Part shown: positions 1-10,000 of the stretch, in pieces
How positions within the stretch are numbered: the first letter of the stretch is position 1
Layout of the letters: every line of letters starts with the position of its first letter
DNA from: Streptomyces sp. NBC_00459
Lineage (GTDB): Bacteria; Actinomycetota; Actinomycetes; Streptomycetales; Streptomycetaceae
Assembly: GCF_036013955.1 (NCBI RefSeq)
Contig: NZ_CP107903.1
Span: 7,998,001 to 8,062,000, forward strand
DNA length: 64,000 nucleotides
Direction: 5' to 3'
Translations under genes and position numbers: made by a program
The notes under the pieces: model-generated
The model's input: the letters and a program-made list of their open reading frames with translations, nothing else
Told to the model about the DNA's origin: nothing
Databases searched by the model: none

Positions 1-2
1 CC

Positions 3-1127
3 TTCATGATCGTGGCCTCGCCCTGCGCGGTCGTGCTCGCCACCATGCCGCCCCTGCTGTCTGCCATCGCCAACGCCGGCCGACACGGTGTACTGGTCAA
101 GTCGGCGGTGGTGATGGAACGCCTCACGCAGGTCGACGCCGTCGCCCTCGACAAGACCGGCACGCTCACGGCGGGTACGCCGAAGGTGACAGATGTACGG
201 CTGCTGCCCGGATCGGGCCCGGAGTGGGAACCGGACGAGAACGGACTGCTGGCGCTCGCGGCGGCGGCCGAGCATCCGAGCGAGCACCCGCTTGCCCGGG
301 CCCTGCTGGAGGCTGCGCGGGAACGAGGGCTCACGCTGTCCGCGGCGGAGGAGTTCACGTCGGTACCCGGAGTGGGCGTGACGGCCGTCGTGGACGGGCG
401 GGTGGTCGTGGTGGGGGCGCCGGAACGCCTGCTGGAGGGGGCCGGGCAGTCGACGGGCTCGGCAGCTCGCTTGCTGGTCGCGGAGGTTGAGGCGTCCGGG
501 GGCACGGCGATCCTTGTCCTCGCCGACAATGTGCCGGTCGGAGTGCTCGGTTTCGCCGACCGGCTGCGTCCAGGTGCCGCCGCCACCGTCGCCGCGCTCA
601 CCGAACTCACCGGCACCGCACCCGTGTTGCTGACCGGCGACAACCCACGCGCCGCCTCCCGGCTGGCCGCCGAGGTCGGCATCGAGGACGTGCGGGCCGG
701 GCTGCTTCCCCTGCAGAAACTCGAAGAGGTACGGGAGTCGGAGGCGGCCGGACGCAAGGTCATGGTCGTCGGGGACGGTGTCAACGACGCCCCGGCGCTG
801 GCCGCCGCCCACATCGGAGTGGCCATGGGCCGGGTGGGTTCCGACCTCGCGCTGGAGACCGCGGACGCGGTGATCGTGCGGGACGAGCTCACCACTGTTC
901 CCGCTGTGATCGCCCTCTCCCGGCAAGCCGGACGCCTGGTGGCGCAGAACCTGGTGATCGCCGGGGTGTTCATCGCGGGTCTGGTTGCCTGGGACCTGGT
1001 AGGTACGCTGCCGCTCCCGCTCGGCGTCGCGGGCCACGAGGGCTCGACCGTCCTCGTCGGCCTCAACGGGCTGCGGCTGCTGCGGGAGACGGCGTGGCAG
1101 GACGCGGTGAGCCGGGTGAGCCGGTGA
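3..1127 (+). CDS. Heavy-metal P1B-type ATPase, C-terminal part (5' end outside window)
   Basis: Catalytic half of a metal-exporting P-type ATPase of the inner membrane. The frame is open to the left edge, so the N-terminal metal-binding and first membrane segments are missing. Visible are the membrane SPC metal-site motif (SPCAVVLATMP) in place of the commoner CPC, the phosphorylation loop DKTGTLT, an HP-type motif (SEHPLA), the TGDN and GDGVNDAPAL nucleotide/hinge motifs, and a final pair of hydrophobic helices ending near GLNGLRLL. In the family, SPC is typical of the P1B-4 (Co/Fe-type) subgroup, so Co2+ or Fe2+ efflux is a reasonable inference. The metal cannot be fixed from this part alone. 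Confidence 0.9.
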   Translation, partial: FMIVASPCAVVLATMPPLLSAIANAGRHGVLVKSAVVMERLTQVDAVALDKTGTLTAGTPKVTDVRLLPGSGPEWEPDENGLLALAAAAEHPSEHPLARALLEAARERGLTLSAAEEFTSVPGVGVTAVVDGRVVVVGAPERLLEGAGQSTGSAARLLVAEVEASGGTAILVLADNVPVGVLGFADRLRPGAAATVAALTELTGTAPVLLTGDNPRAASRLAAEVGIEDVRAGLLPLQKLEEVRESEAAGRKVMVVGDGVNDAPALAAAHIGVAMGRVGSDLALETADAVIVRDELTTVPAVIALSRQAGRLVAQNLVIAGVFIAGLVAWDLVGTLPLPLGVAGHEGSTVLVGLNGLRLLRETAWQDAVSRVSR

Positions 1128-1230
1128 GGCCTCGGCCGAGGTGGCGAGTGATCCGAAGCGCCCCTGGACACACCACCTTGATGTCGGATTCTCGCCAGCC
1201 CCGGCCCGGCCCATCGCCGATGCTGGACGT

Positions 1231-2736
1231 ATGCGGAACGCGATGCACACCGACACCGAGCACTGCGTACGTGCCGTCCGGTCCAAGGACGCGCGCTTCG
1301 ACGGCTGGTTCTTCACGGCGGTCCTGACCACCCGGATCTACTGCCGGCCCAGCTGCCCGGTGGTACCGCCCAAGCCCGAGAACATGACCTTCTACCCGAG
1401 CGCGGCGGCCTGCCAGCAGGCCGGATTCCGGGCCTGCAAGCGCTGCCGGCCCGACACCAGCCCCGGCTCACCGGAGTGGAACCAGCGCGCCGACCTCGTG
1501 GCCCGAGCGATGCGGCTCATCGGCGACGGGATCGTGGACCGCGAGGGCGTCCCCGGCCTCGCCGCCCGCCTCGGCTACAGCACCCGCCAGATCGAACGGC
1601 AGCTCAACGCCGAACTGGGCGCCGGCCCGCTCGCCCTCGCCCGCGCCCAGCGCGCCCAGACCGCGCGGCTCCTCGTCGAGACGACCGCGCTGCCCATGGC
1701 GGAGATCGCCTTCGCGGCCGGGTTCTCCTCGATCCGCACCTTCAACGACACCGTCCGCGAGGTCTTCGCCCTCTCCCCGAGCGAACTGCGCGACCGCCTC
1801 CCGAAGACACGTACACAGGCGGGCAGCGCGAGCAAGACCGTCGGCACCCCGGCCGCCCTGAACCTCCGCCTCCCCTTCCGCACCCCGCTCAACCCCGACA
1901 ACCTCTTCGGCCACCTCGCCGCGACCGCCGTACCCGGTGTGGAGGAATGGCGCGACGGTGCCTACCGCCGGACCCTGCGCCTCCCGTACGGACACGGCAT
2001 CGCCGCCCTCACCCCGAAGCCCGACCACATCGCGTGCCGCCTCACCCTGAGCGACCTGCGCGACCTGCCCGTCGCCATCAGCCGGTGCCGCCGGATGCTC
2101 GACCTCGACGCCGATCCGGTCGCGGTCGACGAGCAGTTGCGTACGGATCCGGTGCTCGCGCCACTGGTGGCGAAAGCCCCGGGGAGGCGCGTCCCGCGCA
2201 CGGTCGACGAAGCGGAGTTCGCCGTACGGGCGGTGCTCGGTCAGCAGGTCTCCACGGCCGCCGCCCGTACCCACGCGGCCCGTCTCGTCACGGCGTACGG
2301 CGACCCGGTGGACGATCCGGAGGGCGGCCTCACCCATCTCTTCCCGACCCCGCAGGCGCTGGCCGCCCTCGACCCCGAGTCCTTGGCGATGCCCCGCACC
2401 CGGCGGGCCACGTTCACCACCCTTGTCGGTCAACTCGCCGACGGGGTCCTCCACCTGGGCGTCGAGAGCGACTGGCCGGAGGCCCGCGCCCGGCTCCTCG
2501 CCCTGCCCGGCTTCGGTCCCTGGACGGTCGACGTGATCGCGATGCGTGCCCTCGGCGACCCCGACGCGTTTCTCCCCACGGACCTCGGAATCCGGCGTGC
2601 GGCCCAGGAGTTGGGCCTCCCTTCGACACCGGCGGCGCTGACCGCACGCGCGGCGGCCTGGCGACCGTGGCGGGCGTACGCGGTCCAGTATCTGTGGGCG
2701 ACGGACAGCCACCCGATCAACTTCCTCCCCGTATAA
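1231..2736 (+). CDS. Ada-AlkA fusion: methylphosphotriester transferase/regulator with 3-methyladenine DNA glycosylase
   Basis: 501-residue adaptive-response protein. The N-terminal Ada zinc domain has YCRPSC and RACKRC. With the ATG at 1231 the four cysteines fall at 38, 42, 69 and 72, the numbering of E. coli Ada, so I prefer this start to the GTG at 1141. An AraC-type double HTH follows (about residues 90-190), then an AlkA-like N-terminal domain and a helix-hairpin-helix glycosylase domain (LPGFGPWTVD) with a candidate catalytic Asp in FLPTDLG. By family knowledge the Ada part senses methyl phosphotriesters and activates transcription, while the AlkA part removes alkylated purines. ogt follows 17 bases downstream, giving a two-gene alkylation repair operon. 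Confidence 0.93.
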   Translation: MRNAMHTDTEHCVRAVRSKDARFDGWFFTAVLTTRIYCRPSCPVVPPKPENMTFYPSAAACQQAGFRACKRCRPDTSPGSPEWNQRADLVARAMRLIGDGIVDREGVPGLAARLGYSTRQIERQLNAELGAGPLALARAQRAQTARLLVETTALPMAEIAFAAGFSSIRTFNDTVREVFALSPSELRDRLPKTRTQAGSASKTVGTPAALNLRLPFRTPLNPDNLFGHLAATAVPGVEEWRDGAYRRTLRLPYGHGIAALTPKPDHIACRLTLSDLRDLPVAISRCRRMLDLDADPVAVDEQLRTDPVLAPLVAKAPGRRVPRTVDEAEFAVRAVLGQQVSTAAARTHAARLVTAYGDPVDDPEGGLTHLFPTPQALAALDPESLAMPRTRRATFTTLVGQLADGVLHLGVESDWPEARARLLALPGFGPWTVDVIAMRALGDPDAFLPTDLGIRRAAQELGLPSTPAALTARAAAWRPWRAYAVQYLWATDSHPINFLPV

Positions 2737-2753
2737 GGACGTTAGGAAAAGAA

Positions 2754-3245
2754 GTGAAGCAGCACACGGTCATCGACAGCCCGTACGGCCCTCTCACCCT
2801 CGTGGCCGACGGCGGAGTCCTCTGCGGTCTCTACATGGTCGACCAGCGTCACCGCCCGCCCGAGGAGAGCTTCGGCGCACGCGACGACACGCCCTTCGGG
2901 GAGACGGTCGACCAGTTGAAGGCTTACTTCGAGGGCGAGTTGAAGGAGTTCACCCTCGAACTCCGCCTGCCCGGAACCGACTTCCAGCGCAGCGTCTGGG
3001 AGCAGCTTTGCCGTATCCCGTACGGCGAGACCCGCTCGTACGGTGAACTCGCCGACGCTCTCGGCAATCCGAAGGCATCCCGCGCCGTGGGCCTCGCCAA
3101 CGGCAGGAACCCGGTCGGCATCATCGTGCCCTGCCATCGGGTGGTCGGCGCCGACGGCAGCCTCACCGGGTACGGGGGCGGCCTGGAACGCAAACAGAGG
3201 CTCCTGGACTTCGAACGAGGCGAACACGGGTCGGTGCTCTTCTAG
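2754..3245 (+). CDS. ogt: Methylated-DNA--[protein]-cysteine S-methyltransferase
   Basis: 163-residue suicide repair protein that moves the methyl group from O6-methylguanine to its own cysteine. The C-terminal domain contains the acceptor site VPCHRV (Cys127) and the Arg-finger type stretch FQRSVWEQL before it. The GTG at 2754 follows an AGGAAAAG ribosome site and gives the usual length; the frame is open far upstream only because it runs antiphase through the ada-alkA gene. Translation is likely coupled to the upstream fusion gene. Confidence 0.93.
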   Translation: MKQHTVIDSPYGPLTLVADGGVLCGLYMVDQRHRPPEESFGARDDTPFGETVDQLKAYFEGELKEFTLELRLPGTDFQRSVWEQLCRIPYGETRSYGELADALGNPKASRAVGLANGRNPVGIIVPCHRVVGADGSLTGYGGGLERKQRLLDFERGEHGSVLF

Positions 3246-3392
3246 CCTCGCCCTCGCTCGCCGGTTTCCCAGTTCTCCCCGGCCTCCCGAGCCCACTCAC
3301 CCTCTCCCGGCCTTCCTGTCTCTTCCGCCCCCGCGTCCACCTGAACGACCTTCGTCCCGCACCTTGTCGCCCGTAACACCCCGGCGCATGAT

Positions 3393-3405
3393 GGGAAGCG
3401 CTTTC
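3393..3405. promoter_or_regulatory. LacI/GalR-type operator candidate
   Basis: GGGAAGCGCTTTC is a near-palindrome around a central CG, the form bound by LacI/GalR repressors that control sugar-use genes. It lies about 50 bases upstream of the glycoside hydrolase start, so repression of that gene is plausible. No LacI-family gene is in the window. Confidence 0.45.
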
Positions 3406-3453
3406 TGTCGCGTTCCTGACAATGGTTTCTATTGATGCTCTGGGGGTCGGGCG

Positions 3454-5994
3454 ATGTCCACAGGTGACGGTGTGAGCAGGCGTCGTGTGCTGCAAGGGGT
3501 CGCCGTGGGTGCGGGTGCGGTGACCCTCCCGGTGGGTGGCGCGGCCGTGGCGGCGCAGGTCGAGGCCGCTGAGCGGCAGACATTCGGTCTGAATCTCGAC
3601 TGGCGGTTCATCAGGTCGAACGTCGCCGGCGCCGAACAGGTCGCGTTCGACGACTCCGGGTGGGCCGTGGTCAGCGTGCCGCACACCTACAACGACGTGG
3701 ACTCCTTCGACAACTGGATCGGCAGCTCGGGCGAGTCCTCGGTGGCGATGCAACCCACCTGGTACCGCAAGCGCTTTCAGTTACCGGCCGAGCAGGCGGG
3801 CCACAAGGTGATCCTCGAACTGGAGGGCATCCGGCAGGCGGCGACGGTCTACCTGAACGGCATCCTGATCGGCAGCTACGAGGCCGGAGTCACCCCCTTC
3901 GGCTTCGACCTGACCGATGAGGTCCTGTTCGGCGCCGACAACGTACTCGCGATCTGCGCGGACAACACCAAGTGGCGCCCCGAAGCCGCCACCGGGATGC
4001 CCTTCCAGTGGGACACCCGGGACTTCAATCCCACCTTCGGCGGCCTCACCAGGAACGTCATCCTGCATGTCGTCCCGAAGACCCACTTCACGCTCCCGCT
4101 CTACAGCAACCTGGGAACCACGGGGACGTACGTCTATCCGTCCGCCGTCAACGTCTCCGGCCACACCGCGACGATCAACGCGGAAGCGCAGATCAGCAAT
4201 GGGGAGAACCGGTCCCGGACGCTGACCGTGTCGGCCGAGGTCCTGGACGAGCAGGGCGCGTCGGTGGGCACGTTGCCCGCCTCGACGGTGGCGCTGGCCG
4301 CCGGTACCAGCCACGTCTTCAAGGTCGGCAGCCGGATCAGCAGGCTGAACTTCTGGTCACCGTCGTACCCCGCCCTCTACACCGTGCGGTTGACCCTCAC
4401 GGAGGGCACGACGGTCGTGGACACGTACACCGTGCGCACCGGATTCCGGAAGGCCGAGTTCCGTGGCGGGGCGAGCACCGGCGGCGTCTACATCAACGAC
4501 CGGCAGATCTTCCTCACCGGGTACGCGCAGCGCGCCACCAACGAATGGGCGGTGCTCGGTGACGCCGTACCCGAGTGGCTGCGCGACCACGACGGGCGGC
4601 TCATCCGGGAGAGCAAGGCCAACCTGATCCGGTGGATGCACCTCGCCGCGCAGCCCGCGAACATCCGGATGACCGACCGGTACGGGCTGGTGTCGGTCCA
4701 GCCCGCCGGGGACAAGGAGGCCGACGCCACCGGTGTGCAGTGGGACCAGCGCCTCGCGGCGATGCGGGACGTGATGATCTACTTCCGCAACAGCCCGAGC
4801 ATCCTGTTCTGGGAGTCGGGCAACAACTGGCTCTCCGCCGACCACCAGCAGCAGATGCGCGCACTGAAACAGACCTGGGACCCCAGCGGCATGCGCGCGA
4901 TCGGCTCCCGGGCCACGTCCGACAACTCCGCCTACGGCGGCACGGCGGCCGTGGACCAGTGCGAGTACATCGGCACGATGCTCAATCGCCACTACAGCGA
5001 CTACGCCCGCGACCGTATGCCGCTCATCGAGTCGGAGTTCACCCGCGACGAGGCCCCGCGCCGCGTCTGGGACACGGCCTCCCCACCCGACTTCGGTTAC
5101 GTCACCGGCCCGGACGTCACCTACCACTGGACCTCGGAGGACTTCGCCGCCACCGTCGCCGCCAGCACCCGCCACGAGTTCTGGAGTCAGCGCATCCAAG
5201 GCCCGGGAAACAAGCGCTACTCCGGCGCGGCGGCCCTGACCTGGGCGGACTCCAACCAGCACGGCCGCCAGTACAACTGGGAGACGTGCCGCCTCTCCGG
5301 CCGGGTGGACGCGGTCCGCATCCCCAAGGAGACCTACTACACCCACCGCGTCATGCAGAGCCCGACCCCGGACCTGCACATCGTCGGCCACTGGACCTAC
5401 CCGTCCGGCACGGTGAAGACGGTGTACGTCATGGCCGCGGGCGTCGCCAGGGTGGACCTGCTGGTCAACGGCGGGTCGGTCGGTACGTCCACCTCCCCGC
5501 AGTACGACTTCCTGCACACCTTCACCGACGTCTCATGGCAGTCCGGCACGATCACCGCCGTCGGCTACGACTCGGCCGGCACCGAACTGACCCGCGCCCA
5601 GAAACAGACGACGGGCGTCCCGGTCGCCCTTCGTCTCACGGCCCACGTCTCACCCGACGGTCTGAAGGCCGACGGCACCGACGTGGCGATGATCGACGTC
5701 GAGGCGGTGGACTCGGCGGGCCGCCGCGTACCGACCGACCAGGCCCGGGTGGACTTCACGGTCACCGGTCCGGCGAAACTGCTCGGCGGCCACAACGCGG
5801 GCATCCCGTACAGCGTGTTCCAGTCCCACGTCAGCACGGAAGCGGGCATCAACAGAGTCTTCGTACGAACGACCCGCACCGCAGGCCCCATCACCGTCCG
5901 CGCCACTCGCGGCGGCCTGGCCACCGCCACGGTGACGGTCACGTCCACAGCTGTCACGACGACGGGAGGGCTCACTGAGCCCCCGCCGCTGTGA
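3454..5994 (+). CDS. Exported glycoside hydrolase family 2 protein (beta-galactosidase-like)
   Basis: 846 residues. The N-terminus has a twin-arginine signal (SRRRVLQG followed by an Ala/Gly-rich hydrophobic stretch). Then come a GH2 sugar-binding domain (about 40-215), an Ig-like sandwich (about 220-330), a TIM barrel (about 335-620), a DUF4982-like sandwich and a C-terminal invasin/Big-like domain (about 720-840). The probable nucleophile is in PLIESEF (Glu528). At the position where GH2 enzymes usually have the acid/base Glu in Gly-Asn-Glu, this protein reads GNN (residues 456-458). So it may use another acid/base, have changed specificity, or be weakly active. A LacI-type site precedes it. 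Substrate unknown. Confidence 0.85.
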   Translation: MSTGDGVSRRRVLQGVAVGAGAVTLPVGGAAVAAQVEAAERQTFGLNLDWRFIRSNVAGAEQVAFDDSGWAVVSVPHTYNDVDSFDNWIGSSGESSVAMQPTWYRKRFQLPAEQAGHKVILELEGIRQAATVYLNGILIGSYEAGVTPFGFDLTDEVLFGADNVLAICADNTKWRPEAATGMPFQWDTRDFNPTFGGLTRNVILHVVPKTHFTLPLYSNLGTTGTYVYPSAVNVSGHTATINAEAQISNGENRSRTLTVSAEVLDEQGASVGTLPASTVALAAGTSHVFKVGSRISRLNFWSPSYPALYTVRLTLTEGTTVVDTYTVRTGFRKAEFRGGASTGGVYINDRQIFLTGYAQRATNEWAVLGDAVPEWLRDHDGRLIRESKANLIRWMHLAAQPANIRMTDRYGLVSVQPAGDKEADATGVQWDQRLAAMRDVMIYFRNSPSILFWESGNNWLSADHQQQMRALKQTWDPSGMRAIGSRATSDNSAYGGTAAVDQCEYIGTMLNRHYSDYARDRMPLIESEFTRDEAPRRVWDTASPPDFGYVTGPDVTYHWTSEDFAATVAASTRHEFWSQRIQGPGNKRYSGAAALTWADSNQHGRQYNWETCRLSGRVDAVRIPKETYYTHRVMQSPTPDLHIVGHWTYPSGTVKTVYVMAAGVARVDLLVNGGSVGTSTSPQYDFLHTFTDVSWQSGTITAVGYDSAGTELTRAQKQTTGVPVALRLTAHVSPDGLKADGTDVAMIDVEAVDSAGRRVPTDQARVDFTVTGPAKLLGGHNAGIPYSVFQSHVSTEAGINRVFVRTTRTAGPITVRATRGGLATATVTVTSTAVTTTGGLTEPPPL

Positions 5995-6005
5995 ACTCCG
6001 GCCTC

Positions 6006-6719
6006 CTAGGCTTCCCCGGACTCCCTCAGCCTGGACAGCAGTTGAGGCAGGGCTGTGCCGATCGGTTCCCGTACGACCTCGTCGGCCCGGTCGTCGTACG
6101 GGGTCGGCTCGGCGTTGACGATGACGAGCCGGGCGCCATGGTCGGCGGCGACACCTACGAGCCCGGCGGCGGGCTGGACCTGGAGGCTGCTTCCGACTGC
6201 GACGAACACCTGACAGGCCTTGGTGATGGCGAGAGCGTCACCGAGGACGACCGGGTCGAGCCGCTGACCGAACATCACCGTCGCCGACTTGAGAATCCCG
6301 CCGCACGTCAGACACGGCGGATCGGCCTCCCCGGCCTCGACCCGGGCGAGGGCGTCCTCCATGGACCCGCGAGCATGGCACCCGGTGCACACGAACTCCC
6401 GTGCGGTGCCATGCAGTTCGAGCACCTTACGAGCCGGCATCCCGGCGAGCTGGTGCAGCCCGTCCACGTTCTGCGTGATCACCCGCACGGGCACCCCGGC
6501 CCGCTCCAGCTCGGCCACGGCCAGGTGCGCGGTGTTGGGCGCGGCCCGCAAGGTCCGGTTCTGGCGCCGCATCTGCCAGGAACGGCGCCGGATCTCGGGA
6601 TCGCCCATGTAGTACTCGTACGTCACGAGCTTCTCGGCCTCGGGGTCGCGCCGCCACAGGCCGTTGGGACCGCGATAGTCGGAGATCCCGGAATCGCAAG
6701 GCATTGGTGGATGTAACAC
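6006..6719 (-). pseudogene. 3' part of a sir2 NAD-dependent deacetylase gene, cut by an integrated element
   Basis: From 6695 downward the frame encodes a sirtuin beginning at DSGISDYRGPNGLWR, with the catalytic TQNVDGLH histidine and a CTGC/CLTC zinc site. The first Rossmann strand and the NAD-binding GAGIS motif are absent; eight codons of element DNA from a GTG at 6719 replace them. The missing start (ATG plus 15 codons ending GAGIST) is at 20945-20994 on the same strand. Joined at the TC shared by 6694-6695 and 20945-20946, the two give an uninterrupted 245-codon gene. As it stands the product should lack NAD binding. Convergent with the glycoside hydrolase, 11 bases away. Confidence 0.93.
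6678..6716. other. Attachment site attL of the sir2 element
   Basis: Junction of sirtuin coding DNA (up to 6693) with element DNA. The shared bases are TCG at 6694-6696. The element-side arm GCATTGGTGGATGTAA (6701-6716) is the inverted partner of TTACTTCCGCCGATGC at 20924-20939, 13 of 16 positions matching. In the excised circle these arms would flank a 12-base spacer with the TC dinucleotide exactly at its centre, as expected for a serine-integrase attP. Confidence 0.85.
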
Positions 6720-7053
6720 AGCGAGCAGGGCAACGACGGCTCAAGCCTTGACCGTTCGAGTGCGGTAGCGGGACAGGGCGACAGGGATCGAGCCATCATT
6801 CCCGCCTGGCGACACGGGCCGTCCGGCGCGGCTCCTCTGGTCATGGACCGAGGTAGGTCCTGTGGATGCGAGGAGGTGGGGGAACGACTGCTTGATCCAT
6901 GTCAAGCTATGCTCACGGATTTTTCCGAACAATTGCGTGATGTCTTGGCTAAACGCGCAACGCTTTGTCCCGTGTGCCCTTTGCCTATCCGTGCCCGAAG
7001 GGCGCGTCGAACAGGGCAATTGGGGTTGCCTGAGATCACACCTCGCATCGACG
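6720..7053. other. Element left end without a convincing gene
   Basis: Lies between attL and the end of the Roco gene. It is part GC-rich and part AT-rich. Open frames exist on both strands, but none has a ribosome site, a recognisable motif or consistent codon use. I see nothing supportable in it. Confidence 0.5.
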
Positions 7054-10000
7054 CTAATAATTGGGAATTTCGGGAAGAGAGGGCTGGTAGTAAGGCAAGA
7101 AGTTGCGGTGAACCCATAGATATCGACTCTGCTGGTCACGAACTCGTCGGAGGTCAGCGAATGTTGGGTCCTGCTCCGCGAGGAGAGCGTGCAACGTACG
7201 CAGTGTGGCTCCCTCGGCGCGAATTGGATTCGAACCATCCTGTCCGGACAGGTCAGCTGCGGAAGACGCAGTGGGGGGCTCACTCGCTAGATTATTCAGA
7301 ACCTCCTGGCCAGACGTCAAATGGTCTTGTACCGCTTTCCACTGCTCTTCATTCAGCTCTAGTTCTGGAGCGAGTGATAGGCTCACCGGAAGAACCATGC
7401 TTGCAATTTTCGATGCCATTTGAATAAATGGCGCGGTCTTGGCCCACCATTCTCGCTGAACTTCAATCACGTACACACCAGCATCAGGACTAGCTTCCTC
7501 GAGGGTATGGACTGGACGTCTACTATGTTCACACCAGAGTGTCAATTCGATCCGCTTCTTCGTAATTCCAGGGTGTAGAACCCCTCTATCCAGCTCGCGC
7601 ATTGAAAAGAGACGAGGCCCGTCAGCGGCTTCATCGTCCAGTGCCCGGAGGTAGAGATCCACCTGACTTGAGGCGCGACTAAGTGCTTCCTTGGTGTGGT
7701 CGTCCAGCTGATCCAGTCGCGTCATTACAATTTGATTGTTCCGATTTCCAGATTCGAGAATACGCTGTGCATGCTCGGCCAATTCCTCGGATAGGGCAGA
7801 CCGAATGATCAGTCGCAGGTCCCCGTCGATGGCGTCAGGTTTTGTAAAGCTGTGTAGCAATGAACGGATCTCGACGTCCTCGTCACATTCAGCATAAGGG
7901 CATGACGCCTCGTCCTTGCCGGTGTCGAGACGTCTGTAAAGTTTGTCTAGATCAAATTCGCCACGTTGACTCCCTCCGGAAGGGCAAACTAGTACGCACG
8001 GGACCAGGACGCTAGTACGAAGGCCTTGCCAAAATCCCTCGACATAGGTCCGTACCTCGGAGACCAAATGATCGAGAAAGGCTTGCGGATTAAGTCCGCG
8101 GGTACTGATTTTCACACCGCCATCGGCGAGAGTGAGTAGCGCACGTGCGCCGTAGCGATCTTGGAGCACTAGGCCGCCAGCCCAGTGCACTGACTTTGTG
8201 ACGTCGGTCGCGCCCAAGGAATGGCGATGGAAGAGAACGATGAGCCGCTGCATAAGGCCATCTGGCCACACACTGCGCCGAGGGTCCTCACGATCGAGAA
8301 TGCGGCAGATTTGCACCAGCTCGAGATCGTTTGGTCGATAATAGCTCCAGACCTCGTTGAGATCAGGCCGGGAGGAGGGCAGAAGCTGAGTAACCAGGCT
8401 GAGAGGTTCGCCGCCGGTCAACTCGGGTACGCGATAGCTGAGTTCGAAGCGCTCCATCAGTCTTAGAAACATCTGTTGAAGGCTGTGCGGGAAACGATGC
8501 TCAGGCAGACGTACCGGATCGTTCCACACGGTCGCCAGCCTTCGGTGTGGCAGTAGGCCGCCGGCTTCTATAGTCGACGCATCATCCAGTACCAGACCGA
8601 TAGCGGCACTCAACCAGTCCCCCTTCAAGATCACTAGCTCAGCTAGGCTTGGATCGTCTGCATAGAAGATCCAGTGCCCGAGGGAATGGCCATTTTTCGC
8701 TAGCGAAAGCGAGTCTTGAGAATTTAGCCCGTGTTCGGCCGCAATCTGTTCGAAATCCTCGTACCGAAGATAAGCTCGGGAATCAGCCGCTAGGCTGGTA
8801 CGTACATTATTCCAGCTACGGGGAATCCATCGCGTCGCGTTCGGGATGTTCGCTGCCGTTTCCGCGGCTGACCGGAGCAGTTCTGGTATATTCCCTTCAT
8901 CGCCGAGTCGACTGTCAACGTGGTGGAAGTCAACGACCATGTCGCCGTAGCGGTCTCGGAATGCAGCCTCGTCAATATGGGCATACCGAGACCCTGGCCC
9001 ACCATGAGTAGCAACGATATGCACACGAGCCCCTGCGCCTGCTCGATGTCGAATCATCGTCATCCACTCGTCAACGAGACCCACCTCGGGTCCCTCTCTG
9101 GGCTTCCAGACAACCAAATATACGGCGGGGGCTGTGAAGAATAGCTGATGAGTGGGCCTGTAAACTCGCTGCCCGCCAAAATCCCAGGCATTGAGCGTGA
9201 TTGATTCTCCGCCTTCCATTGTTGCTATAGGCTTAACTTCGATGCCATGAGTGGTGACACGGTTCTCCACCCAATCTTCTCCACGCATCGCTGCTATCAG
9301 GCTCGACTTTCCCACCTCCCCTTCGCCCACAAGTACCATTTTGACTTCACGTGTGCGCTCGCCTTCGCTGTGCAATAGCTGCAGGAAGCGCATTAGTTGA
9401 GTATGACTGTCTGCGGCTGCTGCCCCAAGTTCAGGGGCAAGGGGATTCCCGCCGAGGCTGAGCACTCGCAGATGCTGCATGTTGCCCAACGCTGGCGGAA
9501 CATTCGTCAACTTATTTCCATCAAGGAAGAGTTCGCTGAGATTTGAAAGCTCCGTAACTCTCTCTGGCACTTCAGTAAGAGAGTTTTCCTGGAGGTGTAG
9601 ATGAGTGAGCTCGGGAAGTCGTCCCAGCGCCTCAGAGATTGAGCTGAGATGGTTTCTTCGTAGATCGAGTAGCCGTAGACTGGTGAGCTGCCCGATCTCC
9701 TCTGGGATGACGGAGAGATCATTGTTATCTAGGTCAAGTGAAGTCAGAGAAGTGAGCTGGAAGAGAACTTCTGGGATCTCTGATAGTCGGTTTCCCATGA
9801 GGGTTATATCGCGAATTTGGCGAAGATTGGCGAAGGATCGCGGGATTGACGTCAGTAGGTTATTGCTTAGGGTGAGATTAGTGAGCTTGGTGAGACTGCT
9901 TAGCTCTTCCGGAATGGAAACAAGTTGATTTTCGCTGAGAGATAGATGCGTGAGCTTGGTGAGTTTGCCTAGCTCTTTCGGAATGGAATGTAGTCCATTT

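Noticed and set aside
1468..2712. Long minus-strand open frame opposite ada-alkA
   Set aside because: Shadow of a high-GC gene; no motifs, Arg/Gly-rich translation, no ribosome site.
4357..5517. 386-codon minus-strand frame inside the glycoside hydrolase
   Set aside because: Antisense to a well-supported gene; composition typical of the complementary frame.
6741..7283. Minus-strand frame at the element left end
   Set aside because: Overlaps the Roco C-terminus, no start signal and no recognisable sequence pattern.
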